A stretch of DNA of 64,000 nucleotides from UBA12018 sp051656605. Lineage in GTDB: Bacteria; Bacteroidota; Bacteroidia; Bacteroidales; CAMTPD01. Under the pieces are notes generated by a model, which was not told where the DNA came from, did not search any database, and saw only the letters and a list, made by a program, of their open reading frames with translations. Below, piece by piece: positions 1 through 9,429 of the stretch; position 1 is the stretch's first letter, and each line of letters begins with the position of its first letter. Position numbers and translations under genes: made by a program. The stretch is taken from the NCBI GenBank assembly GCA_051656605.1, contig JBOGCF010000049.1, positions 62,001 to 126,000 of the forward strand, read 5' to 3'.

Positions 1-984
1 TCCGGAGTGAACTGCAAAGAACCACGAACGAAGCAGGTCGTTGCGCGAAGCGTTTTTCCATGATTTGACATCTGCGATGGCACCGGTTTCGATCTGTATT
101 TTATATGTATCGCGCACTTTATGGCTAATGCCGTTGTGAGGCAATACCTTTACTTCGATGATATTGTCTTGTGGCTGATCAAGTGCGATGGTTGCCGATA
201 CAAAATCCGGAGATGCTTCTTTGATTGCACGAAACAGATTGCTCCACTCTGTGTCGGTGAGTTGTAAAGTTGGTTTTACCGACTCTTTTTTACCTTTACC
301 CTGAGGTTTGCCTGCCGTAGCGGTACCGCCGAGGAGTTGTGTCAATGCTGAGCGATACCATGGGAACGACCAAGTGGGGCCGGTAACTGACATCAGTAGA
401 AGAAACGGAACGAAATAGAGTCCGACGATAGCATGGGCATCGAGTAGTTTGCGCTTTTTCCCTCTTGATCTGTCAAATGTAAGTCGGTTTTTTGCCTGCT
501 TCTTGCGCATTGGCAACCATACGATAAAGCCGCTGATGAGGATAAGCGAAAAGAGGATGGTACAGGTTCCTACAATTGGTCGGCCAATGTCGGATGAAAG
601 CAGCCAGCGATGAAGAGACATGATTTGATAAAAGAACGATTTTCCATAAGAGAATTGGTCTACAACTTCTCCTGTTTGCGGAATAAAGAAATATTGATCA
701 CGACTGTCATTGACACTTGCGCTCCATGTGCGTTCGGGCGAGTTATACCATGTTATGCCTGTCAGTGTTTGATCTCCAATGTGTATATTGAGCTGATTGA
801 TTACGGAGTTGAATTCGTTGGTTGCTGTACCCGAATTCATGTGATAATAACGTTCTTGGTTAAAGAGGCGTGTAAGCGGTTGCTCGTATACCAACAGTGC
901 GCCTGTAAGTAGTGTGATGCTAAGCACCACACCACATACAAGCCCAATGTATTTATGCAAAATAGTAAGCGATTTTTTTATCAT
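1..984 (-). CDS. PepSY-associated TM helix protein, partial (3' end beyond window)
   Basis: Reading from an ATG at 984 the minus strand stays open for 328 codons to the window edge, so the C-terminus is missing. The product begins MIKKSLTILHKYIGLVCGVV, a short basic N-terminus followed by a membrane helix. A second helix pair lies near residues 135-190 with a basic loop between them (LPMRKKQAKNRL). This is the layout of PepSY-associated transmembrane proteins, an iron-regulated inner-membrane family often proposed to reduce ferric siderophores. The start lies 12 bp downstream of the stop of the TonB receptor gene, so the two are probably one operon for siderophore or haem iron uptake. The family call is from sequence pattern; the reductase role is inference. 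Confidence 0.8.
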   Translation of the reverse strand, partial: MIKKSLTILHKYIGLVCGVVLSITLLTGALLVYEQPLTRLFNQERYYHMNSGTATNEFNSVINQLNIHIGDQTLTGITWYNSPERTWSASVNDSRDQYFFIPQTGEVVDQFSYGKSFFYQIMSLHRWLLSSDIGRPIVGTCTILFSLILISGFIVWLPMRKKQAKNRLTFDRSRGKKRKLLDAHAIVGLYFVPFLLLMSVTGPTWSFPWYRSALTQLLGGTATAGKPQGKGKKESVKPTLQLTDTEWSNLFRAIKEASPDFVSATIALDQPQDNIIEVKVLPHNGISHKVRDTYKIQIETGAIADVKSWKNASRNDLLRSWFFAVHSG

Positions 985-996
985 ATCTGCCTGTTC

Positions 997-3375
997 TTAA
1001 AGCGTATATTGTATTGTCGCGTTAAAGTTACGCGGATTAATCGGATTGATAAAATTGTATCGATAGGCAAGATATGCTCGTTCGTCGAGTAGGTTCTTAG
1101 CCGAAACGGTAAATCTCCATTTTTGGTATTGATACCCAAGCGACATATTTACTTCTGTATAAGCAGGCAGTACTACAGCCGGATCGCCTGGCTCGATGCC
1201 GTGCCAAGGAATTTTTACCTGATCGTTGGCAAAGCGTTTTCCTGTATAATATGCACCTGCTCCTACAAATAAACCTTTTAAGAAACCACGTTGTACGGCA
1301 TAACTAGCCCATAAATTGAAGGTGTGCTTCGGAGTATTCAACGGCACCGCATTATCGATGTATTTATTGTTTTCAAGATAACGGGCGTCGATGTATGCAT
1401 AACCGGTTTGGATATTTAGTCCGTTGATAGGGCGAGCTTGCACTTCTAGTTCGATACCTTGATTGCGTTGCTTGCCGTTTTTCTCACCATAACCTTGTCC
1501 CTTCCAAACGCCGTTTTCGTCTTGTTTCATTACTTCCATTACTTGGTTGTTGTCGTAAATGTAGAAGTAAGTCAGGTTGGCTGACAAGCGGTTTTCTAGC
1601 CAATCTGATTTGAAACCAACTTCAAATTGATCGGTGATTTGATTGCCAAGTTCTCCTCCGTCGATATCGCGAAGCGTAGTTGGTGCAAAGGTATTGGTGT
1701 AAGTTGCAAACATGTTTATGTTTTGTACCGGCCAGTATGAAATACCTGCTGATGGCGAAATGCCTTGCGGACGTGTTTTCGGCGAAGTTTTCGTCTTGTT
1801 GTCTGAATAGGTGAAACGTTCTTCTTCACTGAATACACCTGTATAGCGCAGACCTAATGTTGCTTTTAGTTTGTTGCTAAAGTGTACAATGTCTTGCACC
1901 ATGAATCCGATTTTGGATGTACGTGTACGTGTATCTTTGTCGCGAGCTAGTGCCGGTAGGTCGTTGATGGTATTACGGATCGGACCATTGATTACGTCGA
2001 TCGTATCGATTACGGCTGTTTTGTAGTCTCCTTGAAACTTATCGGTCATGCGATAGTCCATCCCCACTTGCAAGTCGTGCAATATCGAACCTGTTTTTAC
2101 TTTCGAGCCCAATAAATCTACTTGTATCAGGGAGTGGTTGTATTCGTAATCTGTTTTTGTGAGCACGCGTTTCAATAAAGATGTTCCTTTAATCACGTTA
2201 GAGTGATTGCCAATACGGTAATCGTTACGCTCTTCAGTGGTGCGATTCATCACGGCGCGAAGTGTAAACTTCTCGTTGAGGCGATGAGTTAAAGTTGCAG
2301 AAACAGATTGATTCGTAGTTCCTACATTGTCAGAGGTAAGTCCGGTGAAACGATCAAAAGGAAGGTCGTATATTTTCCAGTCATATAGAATGGTTCCATT
2401 GTCGGGCGTACGATTGTCGTTCATGTAATCGTATTGGATAAGCAGATCTGTGTTTCTGCCAAGTTGCCAACGAAGCGAAGGGTTGAAGTAGAACTTCTCT
2501 TTGCTTACGTGTGAGCGATAACTGTCGCCGTTTTCGTAAGATCCGTTGAGGCGGAATGAAACGCGGGAGTTGCGATCAAGGCTACCCCAAATGTCTCCAT
2601 TGGCTTTGTAGGTATTAAAGCTTCCATAACCGGCCTTGAAGTTTCCTCCAAATGTGGCTCTAGGGCGTTTGGAAGCCAAGTTGATGATACCTCCCGGACT
2701 TACATTTCCAAATAGAATAGCAGACGATCCTTTGATTACTTGCAATTCATCTACCCCGTCCATATCGGGTTGTGAAGTCTCCATCAAGATTCCGTCTTTC
2801 ATAAATGAGATTCCACGGTAGCCACGTGCGCCGAAACTATTTAAAGCTCCACCGTAAGTAGCCCAGCTGTATGCTCCGGGTACATTCAGAATCGCGTCCT
2901 TGATGTCTGTAACTCCTTGTTCGTCCATTAACTTGCGGTCTACCACAGAGATGGTTTGCGGTTGTTCTTTGATCGTAACCGGCAGTCGACTCATTGTAAA
3001 AGGCATGTGCTCATTGATTTGCTTACGAGGAGCTTGCACGATAACTTCATCAATTTCGACTTCATTGTGATGAAGTGTATATTGTTTCTTTATCGGAGTT
3101 GTTGAACGAACTACGACTGTATCTTGTTGGGTAATAAAGCCTATGTATTTAATATCAAGGAAAAGTTCTCCGTCGGGAAGATTGTGTAGTGAGAATTGAC
3201 CATTACTGTCGGTTACAGTGCCAATCTTATATTTCTTGTTCCAGATGTTGGCTCCTACTAATGGTGCCCCTTCTGTATCTTTTACGATACCGGAGATTTT
3301 GCCATTGCCCGATTTTGCATAGACGCAAACACCGGTAGAGAAGGCTAGTATAAACGTTAAGAATTTAGTGCGCAT
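997..3375 (-). CDS. TonB-dependent siderophore-type receptor
   Basis: An outer-membrane receptor of 792 residues. An upstream in-frame ATG at 3435 exists, but the start at 3375 gives MRTKFLTFILAFSTGVCVYA, a clean signal peptide, so I prefer it. A carboxypeptidase-regulatory-like domain follows (GKISGIVKDTEGAPLVGANI), then a plug domain (EQPQTISVVDRKLMDEQGV) and a 22-strand-type barrel ending in an aromatic-rich terminus (NATIQYTL). The plug wording and the N-terminal domain are typical of ferric-siderophore receptors of the FhuA/FoxA type; the ligand is not identifiable. A near-consensus -7 box on the minus strand (TTTCTTTG, 3410-3417) sits 34 bp upstream of this start. The gene is divergent from the antiporter gene at 3523 and is followed directly by the PepSY gene. 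Confidence 0.88.
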   Translation of the reverse strand: MRTKFLTFILAFSTGVCVYAKSGNGKISGIVKDTEGAPLVGANIWNKKYKIGTVTDSNGQFSLHNLPDGELFLDIKYIGFITQQDTVVVRSTTPIKKQYTLHHNEVEIDEVIVQAPRKQINEHMPFTMSRLPVTIKEQPQTISVVDRKLMDEQGVTDIKDAILNVPGAYSWATYGGALNSFGARGYRGISFMKDGILMETSQPDMDGVDELQVIKGSSAILFGNVSPGGIINLASKRPRATFGGNFKAGYGSFNTYKANGDIWGSLDRNSRVSFRLNGSYENGDSYRSHVSKEKFYFNPSLRWQLGRNTDLLIQYDYMNDNRTPDNGTILYDWKIYDLPFDRFTGLTSDNVGTTNQSVSATLTHRLNEKFTLRAVMNRTTEERNDYRIGNHSNVIKGTSLLKRVLTKTDYEYNHSLIQVDLLGSKVKTGSILHDLQVGMDYRMTDKFQGDYKTAVIDTIDVINGPIRNTINDLPALARDKDTRTRTSKIGFMVQDIVHFSNKLKATLGLRYTGVFSEEERFTYSDNKTKTSPKTRPQGISPSAGISYWPVQNINMFATYTNTFAPTTLRDIDGGELGNQITDQFEVGFKSDWLENRLSANLTYFYIYDNNQVMEVMKQDENGVWKGQGYGEKNGKQRNQGIELEVQARPINGLNIQTGYAYIDARYLENNKYIDNAVPLNTPKHTFNLWASYAVQRGFLKGLFVGAGAYYTGKRFANDQVKIPWHGIEPGDPAVVLPAYTEVNMSLGYQYQKWRFTVSAKNLLDERAYLAYRYNFINPINPRNFNATIQYTL

Positions 3376-3496
3376 GAGTTGAGTTTCATTAGTTGATGAT
3401 TTACGGTTGCAAAGAAATAACGAATATAATGACACGTCAATCCCTATTTTTTGTAGTTTTTATGCCTTTGTATACCTATATATGGCTAGAAGTTGT

Positions 3497-3504
3497 TACT
3501 TTTG
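3497..3504 (+). promoter_or_regulatory. Bacteroidota -7 box for the AspT-type antiporter
   Basis: TACTTTTG matches the TAnnTTTG -7 consensus and lies 18 bp before the ATG at 3523. No good TTTG -33 box is present at 19-21 bp. Its position inside the longer frame starting TTG at 3493 argues for the ATG at 3523 as the true start. Confidence 0.5.
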
Positions 3505-3522
3505 CGCGCTTTTTGTAAATAT

Positions 3523-5202
3523 ATGGAATGGTTAGATAGTTTATTTCATAACCAGACAGTGGTACAATCTGTCTTGGTTTTTTGCGCTGTAAGTGCATTG
3601 GGATTAGCCCTTGGACGCATCAAAATTGCTGGTATTTCCCTCGGTATCACATTCGTTTTCTTTGTGGGTATCATTGCTGGTCATTTCGGTTTAGCTCCGG
3701 ATAAGCAAATGTTGAGCTTCGCACAAAGTTTTGGTCTTATTCTTTTTGTGTATGCATTAGGATTACAAGTAGGACCGGGTTTCTTCTCTTCATTGAAGGA
3801 AGGAGGTATAAAATTAAGCATGCTGGCTATTGCTGTAGTTGTGGTCGGTTTGGTCTTGAGTGTTGTGTTGCATTACACGATGGGTATCTCTATGCCTGAT
3901 ATGATGGGTATCCTTTCCGGAGCTGTGACAAATACACCTGCACTAGGTGCGGCACAACAGACGTTAAACTATCTGCACATTGTGAATCCCGATATTCCAT
4001 TGTCGGAAATTGCACTGGGTTGTGCAGTTACCTATCCACTTGGTGTGGTTGGGGTAATTATGGCGTTAGCTCTTCTTAAAAATGTCTTTCCTAAGAGCAT
4101 TCCCGATGAAGCAATCAATGATCGTAAAGATTTCAAATCGACGTATATTGTGAGCTTCAAAGTCTCGAACAAGCAAATTGTAGGTAAATGTGTAAGGGAT
4201 GTAGTAGCTCTTTCGCACAAAAACTTTGTGATTTCGCGTATTTGGAAGAAAGGTAAAGTTACAATTCCTACATCGAGTACAGTCTTTGACTTAGACGATG
4301 TGGTGCTGATTATGACTACTGAGAGTGATGCGAAATGGCTCGAATTGTTGTTTGGTGCTAAAGAAGATCTAGACTGGAACGAAGAGGGTATCGACTGGAA
4401 TGATATTGACAGTGAGCTCGTTTCTCGCCAGATTATTATTACACAAAGTAAGGTGAATGGTAAAACACTGGGATCGCTTCGTATTCGTAATCATTATGGT
4501 GTGAATATTACGCGTGTAAATCGTGCGGGGATTGACTTGCAGCCTAATCGCGATTTGTTACTTCAAATTGGTGATAAAGTTACTGTAGTAGGAGAGCGTG
4601 CTTCGACAAAAAACGTAGAACGATTACTGGGTAACTCTCTTGCTCGATTGAAAGAGCCTAACTTGATTGCCATTTTTATCGGTATCTTGTTAGGACTTGT
4701 GATAGGATCGTTGCCAATTAAGGTTCCGGGCGTAACGGTTCCTGTGCAACTTGGTATAGCCGGTGGGCCTATTATCGTGGGGATTCTTATGGGGGCTTTT
4801 GGTCCGCGTTTCTCTATTGTAACTTATACTACACAGAGTGCAAACTTAATGCTTCGTCAGATTGGGATTGTTCTTTATCTCGCGGGCTTGGGTATCGACT
4901 CGGGAGGTAAGTTTTTCGAAACTGTGTTTAGAGCTGAAGGTGCACTTTGGATTCTTGCCGGTTTCTTGCTTACAGTGATTCCGGTACTTATTGTTGGTAC
5001 TTATGCTGTGAAGTTTATGAAAATGGATTTACCTCATGTTTCGGGTATGCTTTGTGGTAGTATGTCGAATCCGATGGCATTGACGTATGCAAATACAAAC
5101 ATTGGCGGTCCGCATCCGGCAGTAGCATATGCAACGGTTTATCCGGTGGTTATGTTCTTGCGTGTGATTACGGCTCAGCTGATGCTTACGATATTTTTAT
5201 GA
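3523..5202 (+). CDS. AspT/YidE-type putative transporter with RCK_C domains
   Basis: A 559-residue inner-membrane protein of the aspartate:alanine exchanger family. Two homologous membrane halves each carry a signature: near residues 140-152 GAVTNTPALGAAQQ and near residues 510-520 GSMSNPMALTYAN. Between them, about residues 200-380, are two TrkA_C/RCK_C-like cytoplasmic domains (for example VSFKVSNKQIVGKCVRDV and IIITQSKVNGKTLGSLRI). This order is the standard AspT/YbjL architecture, with about 10 predicted helices in total. The family usually exchanges dicarboxylates or amino acids; the substrate cannot be read from sequence. The longer frame from a TTG at 3493 is rejected because it would start upstream of the predicted -7 box. 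A strong terminator follows, so the gene is probably monocistronic. Confidence 0.85.
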   Translation: MEWLDSLFHNQTVVQSVLVFCAVSALGLALGRIKIAGISLGITFVFFVGIIAGHFGLAPDKQMLSFAQSFGLILFVYALGLQVGPGFFSSLKEGGIKLSMLAIAVVVVGLVLSVVLHYTMGISMPDMMGILSGAVTNTPALGAAQQTLNYLHIVNPDIPLSEIALGCAVTYPLGVVGVIMALALLKNVFPKSIPDEAINDRKDFKSTYIVSFKVSNKQIVGKCVRDVVALSHKNFVISRIWKKGKVTIPTSSTVFDLDDVVLIMTTESDAKWLELLFGAKEDLDWNEEGIDWNDIDSELVSRQIIITQSKVNGKTLGSLRIRNHYGVNITRVNRAGIDLQPNRDLLLQIGDKVTVVGERASTKNVERLLGNSLARLKEPNLIAIFIGILLGLVIGSLPIKVPGVTVPVQLGIAGGPIIVGILMGAFGPRFSIVTYTTQSANLMLRQIGIVLYLAGLGIDSGGKFFETVFRAEGALWILAGFLLTVIPVLIVGTYAVKFMKMDLPHVSGMLCGSMSNPMALTYANTNIGGPHPAVAYATVYPVVMFLRVITAQLMLTIFL

Positions 5203-5243
5203 CAGAATGTACTGTTGTAGAACTCTAGTTTAGCGAATAAGCT

Positions 5244-5297
5244 GCGGGTCTTTTCTTTGGTAATTTGTGAAACCGAAGAAAAGGCCCGCTTTTTTTT
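5244..5297 (+). terminator. Rho-independent terminator after the antiporter gene
   Basis: A 17-bp stem (5244-5260 with 5273-5289, two G-U pairs) with a short loop is followed by eight T residues. Confidence 0.88.
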
Positions 5298-5375
5298 ATA
5301 TAAGGTCTTTGTTAGATCGAACATTGACTTTGCCTTCTTGTTTTATACAGTATAACACGACTAAATGAAAAAACT

Positions 5376-6224
5376 ATGAATGAGTACTTCTCTATTTTTG
5401 CGGCTTGCTGGATTATATCTAGTATCCTTTGCGCGATAATTGTGTTTTTGCATATAAAGAATGGGCATCCACAGGAGATGAAAATAATGGGAGCAGTGTG
5501 GCCACTTACGGCTTTATGGTCTGGCGTGATTGGCTTGGTTGCCTATTTTAAGCTCGGAAATAAACCAATGGACATGAGTGGTATGGACATGAAAGGTATG
5601 GATATGCCGGAAATGAAAATGGATCATTCAATGTCGATGAGTATGTCTCATGACATGAAAGGAATGGATATGTCTGCGCATCATGATGAGATGAAGATGG
5701 GTGATATGAAGATGGACATGAGCAAGGATATGAAAGGTATGAAAATGCCTGGAATGGATATGAAATCAATGCCGGCAAAACCTTTTTGGGAGAAGGTAGC
5801 TTTGTCAACATTGCACTGCGGAGCCGGTTGTACTTTGGCCGATTTGATTGGGGAATGGCTGGTTTTCTTTTTCCCGGCTATTATTTTAGGAACAGGCATA
5901 ACCGGACAATGGGTGCTCGACTATATATTAGCATTGGCTATCGGTATCTTTTTTCAATATGTAGCCATACAACCGATGTTGCATTTATCTGTAGGGAAAG
6001 GAATCATGCGAGCATTGAAGATTGACTTTTTCTCACTTAGTTCATGGCAAGTAGGGATGTACGGCTGGATGGCAATTGCATTGTTTGGAATCTATCATGG
6101 TGATTTGCCAAAGACATCATGGGAGTTTTGGTTTATGATGCAGCTTGCTATGTGTGCGGGATTTATTACTGCATATCCGGTCAATTGGATATTAGTGAAA
6201 ACTGGCATTAAAGCTGGTATGTGA
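5376..6224 (+). CDS. DUF4396 membrane protein with Met/His-rich insertion
   Basis: A 282-residue membrane protein. Two N-terminal helices (about residues 5-28 and 38-60) are followed by a hydrophilic stretch at 65-132 containing 25 methionines, mostly as MxM and MDMKGMDM-like repeats with His84, His92, His102 and His103. The C-terminal half (about 135-282) is the DUF4396 region, with about four helices and a conserved HCGAGC element at 147-152. Met/His repeats of this type occur in Cu(I)- or Ag(I)-binding domains of copper-handling proteins, so a metal-related role is a reasonable inference, but no copper gene flanks it. No clear promoter was seen. Terminators lie on both sides, so it is likely transcribed alone. 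The fold call is firm; the function is not known. Confidence 0.8.
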   Translation: MNEYFSIFAACWIISSILCAIIVFLHIKNGHPQEMKIMGAVWPLTALWSGVIGLVAYFKLGNKPMDMSGMDMKGMDMPEMKMDHSMSMSMSHDMKGMDMSAHHDEMKMGDMKMDMSKDMKGMKMPGMDMKSMPAKPFWEKVALSTLHCGAGCTLADLIGEWLVFFFPAIILGTGITGQWVLDYILALAIGIFFQYVAIQPMLHLSVGKGIMRALKIDFFSLSSWQVGMYGWMAIALFGIYHGDLPKTSWEFWFMMQLAMCAGFITAYPVNWILVKTGIKAGM

Positions 6225-6240
6225 TGGTGATAAAGAAAAA

Positions 6241-6277
6241 GGACGATCTTAACGCGAAGTTGAGATCGTCCTTTTTT
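6241..6277. terminator. Bidirectional terminator
   Basis: A 12-bp stem (6241-6252 with 6260-6271) is flanked by A residues on the left and seven T residues on the right. It serves both converging genes. Confidence 0.88.
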
Positions 6278-6285
6278 TGTTCTAT

Positions 6286-6795
6286 TTATTTTTTCAAGAA
6301 ATAGCGACTATATACTGTAAAGAAGCCTAATTGAATTAGCATTCCCGGAATGGTAGTCTTTAATGATGAAAGAGTATCGGTAAAGTTGCTAAGGAATGCA
6401 ACATCCAACGCGCAACCTACAAGCTGATAAGCAACAATAACGGCCGCAATCTGATATAGATTGATTTTGCCGGTTTTGTATACAAAGTATCCACCAATAA
6501 GACTGATTGTGATACATTGTGCCAACATTACATACAGTACACCTCCGGGAGGCATACCTGTAAGGAGATTACTTACAAGTGGCGATGCAAATGCTGATAA
6601 TAAACCTACAGCTGTACCATAGCGTATTGTAGCAAAAAAGGTGAAAAACAAAATAGGAAGGAAGATCGTTCCTGCCATTGAGAACTGGTGCATTATTTGC
6701 GGAACAACAACGCTTAACAAAACAAATCCCGCCGCCGTAAGGTAAGTGCGTGGAAGCGAGAAGGCCTGTGAAAAGGATTTACTGTACGTATTCAT
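6286..6795 (-). CDS. Small integral membrane protein, ECF transporter S-component-like
   Basis: A 169-residue, very hydrophobic protein with about five to six helices and few charges outside the loops. The pattern of helices, the Gly/Pro-rich loop GMPPGGVLYVMLAQ and the length resemble substrate-binding S components of ECF vitamin transporters, but no ATPase or T component lies nearby and the ligand is unknown. Family assignment is therefore tentative. The ATG at 6795 is the only good start. The gene lies downstream of maeB in the same orientation, but the maeB terminator separates them. Confidence 0.55.
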   Translation of the reverse strand: MNTYSKSFSQAFSLPRTYLTAAGFVLLSVVVPQIMHQFSMAGTIFLPILFFTFFATIRYGTAVGLLSAFASPLVSNLLTGMPPGGVLYVMLAQCITISLIGGYFVYKTGKINLYQIAAVIVAYQLVGCALDVAFLSNFTDTLSSLKTTIPGMLIQLGFFTVYSRYFLKK

Positions 6796-6855
6796 CTTAA
6801 TGTACGATTTGATTGGTTTATCTTAGTAAACAGATTTTAATATAGAATGGTTTAA

Positions 6856-6901
6856 CAAAAAACAACCGCAACATTCATTCTTGCGAAGATTGCTGCGGTT
6901 G
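6856..6901 (-). terminator. Terminator after maeB
   Basis: On the minus strand the stem of CAACCGCA and its complement (6894-6901 with 6863-6870) is followed by a T-rich run (A-rich at 6856-6862 on the plus strand). Confidence 0.75.
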
Positions 6902-6925
6902 CCCATATAATAAAAGGACTATTTT

Positions 6926-9214
6926 TTATGCCTTTTTGTTTTCTATTTGTGCTTGTACAATGGCATCTACAACAGCCACTGCTGTAAGATTAAAGATGTC
7001 TCGCACTGAGCTTTCGATGTCTGTAAAGTGAATAGGTTTTTTCAATCCCATTTGGATAGGGCCGATGATTTCACTGCCACCCATTTCTTGCAACAACTTG
7101 TATGCACTGTTGGCCGAACTTAGATTAGGGAATACAAGGGTGTTTACATCTTTCCCATTGAGTTTGCTAAACGGATACATCATATCGCGCAACTCTCTGT
7201 TTAGTGCAAAGTTTACTTGCATCTCTCCGTCTACCACCATTTCTGGATGAATGTCGTGTAAATAGTTTACGGCATCGTGTACATGAGCAGGACTTCCAAT
7301 TTGGTCTGCGCCAAAGTTTGAGTAAGAAACCATAGCCATTACAGGATCGTGTGCAAAGAATTTCACAGCATCATGTGTTAGACGAGCAATATCGACCAAT
7401 ACATTGGTGTCGGGATGACGGTTGATTAATGTATCTGCAAGGAAGAATGTTCCTTTTGGATTGGTTACGATATGCATTGCTCCGAAGTGATCAAAACCTT
7501 CACGAATACCAATAACTTGTTTGGCTGTGCTGATTGTTTCGGTATAACGGCTATAGATTCCAGTGATAAAAGCATCTGCATCACCTGTCTCAACCATCAT
7601 CATACCAAAGCAATTGCGGTCAAACATCTTTTCGTATGCTTCGGCAAAAGTCATACCTTCGCGGCCATTCTTTGTAGAAAGGATTGTTGCGTAACGTACA
7701 CGGCGATCTTCTTCGCGGTCGTGACGAAGGTTTACAATTTCGATTCCTTCCAGGCTGATATCGTTTAGTTGTGCAATCTTTGCAAAACGTTCTTCGTTAC
7801 CAAGAAGAACCGGTTGGCAGATGCCTTCGGCTTTTGCTTGAGCAGCAGCTTTCATCATGTTTACATGATTTGCTTCTGCAAACACAACACGTTTTGGACT
7901 TTGTTTGGCCATATCGACAAACTGTCTGATAAGTTTGTTGTCATAGCCCATCATTTCACGTAGGTGGTTTTCATAACCATTCCAATCCGTAATTGTTTTG
8001 CGAGCAACACCCGATTCGATTGCAGCTTTTGCAACAGCTACCGATACACGAGTAAGCAAACGTGGATCAAGTGGTTTTGGAATGATGTATTCACGACCAA
8101 ATGTAAGGTTCTTTAATTTATACGCTGCGTTTACTACATCCGGAACAGGTTCTTTAGCCAGCTCTGCAATCGCTTTTACGGCTGCAAGTTTCATTTCTTC
8201 GTTGATTGCTTTAGCTCTTACGTCTAATGCGCCGCGGAAGATATATGGAAAACCAAGAACATTGTTAATTTGGTTTGGATAGTCAGATCTACCGGTTGCA
8301 AAGATCAAATCTTCTCTAGATGCTTTAGCATCAGGATAGCTGATTTCCGGATTTGGATTAGCCAATGCAAACACAATCGGATCGTGGTTCATACTTTGAA
8401 CCATCTCCGGCTTCAATACATTAGCAACTGATAAACCAAGGAATACATCTGCACCTTTCAATGCTTCTGCAAGTGTATCTAGTTTGCGTTCTGTTGCAAA
8501 GAATTTCTTTTGTTCGTTAAGGTCGGAACGATATATTGTAATAGGACCTTTGCTATCACACATTACGATATTTTCACGTTTCGCGCCAAGCATTGTGTAA
8601 AGTCTCGTACATGAAATTGCAGAAGCACCGGCTCCATTCACAACAATCTTTACTTCTTCAATCTTTTTACCCGCAAGTTCGAGTGCGTTTAAAAGTCCCG
8701 CACCTGAAATAATAGCAGTACCATGTTGGTCGTCATGCATTACCGGAATATCAAGTTCCTCTTTAAGTCGAGCTTCTATTTCAAAGCATTCAGGAGCTTT
8801 AATATCCTCTAAGTTGATACCGCCAAAAGTAGGAGCAATAGCCTTCACTGTTTCGATGAACTTCTCCGGATTCTTTTCATCTACTTCGATGTCGAACACA
8901 TCGATTCCGGCAAAGATCTTAAATAATAAACCTTTTCCTTCCATTACAGGCTTACCTGCCAATGTGCCGATATCTCCAAGTCCAAGTACGGCAGTACCAT
9001 TTGAAATAACTGCCACTAAATTACCTTTTGCTGTATAATCGTATGCAGTTTCGGGATCCTTCTCGATTTCGAGACAAGGCTCCGCTACGCCTGGAGAATA
9101 AGCTAGCGATAAATCAGTTTGTGTGCTATGAGGTTTAGTTGGGATTACTTCTATTTTGCCAGGCTTTCCTTGAGAGTGGTAAAGTAAAGCTTCTTCGCGC
9201 GTTATTTTTGCCAT
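6926..9214 (-). CDS. maeB: NADP-dependent malic enzyme with C-terminal phosphotransacetylase domain
   Basis: A 762-residue cytoplasmic enzyme converting malate to pyruvate with CO2 release and NADP reduction. The malic-enzyme N-terminal domain spans about 15-145 (SLAYSPGVAEPCLEI, GDIGTLAGKPVMEGKG), and the NAD(P)-binding domain about 160-395 (VVNGAGASAISC). From about residue 425 the protein continues as a phosphate acetyl/butyryltransferase domain (AEANHVNMMKAAAQAK, PVMAMVSYSNFG). This fused MaeB form of about 760 residues is standard in many Gram-negatives; the second domain is thought to be regulatory (acetyl-CoA sensing) rather than catalytic. A perfect -7 box lies at 9267-9274. The gene is divergent from the tetR gene. 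Confidence 0.95.
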   Translation of the reverse strand: MAKITREEALLYHSQGKPGKIEVIPTKPHSTQTDLSLAYSPGVAEPCLEIEKDPETAYDYTAKGNLVAVISNGTAVLGLGDIGTLAGKPVMEGKGLLFKIFAGIDVFDIEVDEKNPEKFIETVKAIAPTFGGINLEDIKAPECFEIEARLKEELDIPVMHDDQHGTAIISGAGLLNALELAGKKIEEVKIVVNGAGASAISCTRLYTMLGAKRENIVMCDSKGPITIYRSDLNEQKKFFATERKLDTLAEALKGADVFLGLSVANVLKPEMVQSMNHDPIVFALANPNPEISYPDAKASREDLIFATGRSDYPNQINNVLGFPYIFRGALDVRAKAINEEMKLAAVKAIAELAKEPVPDVVNAAYKLKNLTFGREYIIPKPLDPRLLTRVSVAVAKAAIESGVARKTITDWNGYENHLREMMGYDNKLIRQFVDMAKQSPKRVVFAEANHVNMMKAAAQAKAEGICQPVLLGNEERFAKIAQLNDISLEGIEIVNLRHDREEDRRVRYATILSTKNGREGMTFAEAYEKMFDRNCFGMMMVETGDADAFITGIYSRYTETISTAKQVIGIREGFDHFGAMHIVTNPKGTFFLADTLINRHPDTNVLVDIARLTHDAVKFFAHDPVMAMVSYSNFGADQIGSPAHVHDAVNYLHDIHPEMVVDGEMQVNFALNRELRDMMYPFSKLNGKDVNTLVFPNLSSANSAYKLLQEMGGSEIIGPIQMGLKKPIHFTDIESSVRDIFNLTAVAVVDAIVQAQIENKKA

Positions 9215-9266
9215 TTTATAATAGTTTTAAGTCAAAATATATTTGTACTTAGTTTAAAAGATGGGG

Positions 9267-9274
9267 CAAATGTA
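9267..9274 (-). promoter_or_regulatory. -7 promoter box of maeB
   Basis: On the minus strand the sequence is TACATTTG, an exact TAnnTTTG match about 52 bp before the maeB ATG. No clear -33 box is seen. Confidence 0.5.
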
Positions 9275-9379
9275 GTAAATTTTATTAATTAGATACCTTG
9301 TGACTGTGAAAAACTAGAATTGATATTACCTATCTATTTATAGTTTTCAACTATGTTAACAATAGAACATGAAAACCAA

Positions 9380-9410
9380 TTTGGTTTTTTGGGTTTTCTC
9401 TTTACATTTG
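9380..9410 (+). promoter_or_regulatory. Bacteroidota promoter of the efflux operon
   Basis: A TTTG -33 box (9380-9383), a 19-bp spacer and TACATTTG (9403-9410) fit the full consensus. The expected transcription start near 9417 leaves a leader of only about 12 nt before the tetR ATG. A TetR operator could overlap, but no clear dyad was recognised. Confidence 0.8.
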
Positions 9411-9429
9411 CAGCTCATAATTCATACGA

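Noticed and set aside
610..912. 100-codon plus-strand open frame near the left edge
   Set aside because: Antisense to the N-terminal half of the PepSY gene, which reads through without stops.
5548..5899. Minus-strand frames in the DUF4396 gene
   Set aside because: They are the reverse translation of the Met-rich repeat (Ser/His/Pro-rich) and have no support.
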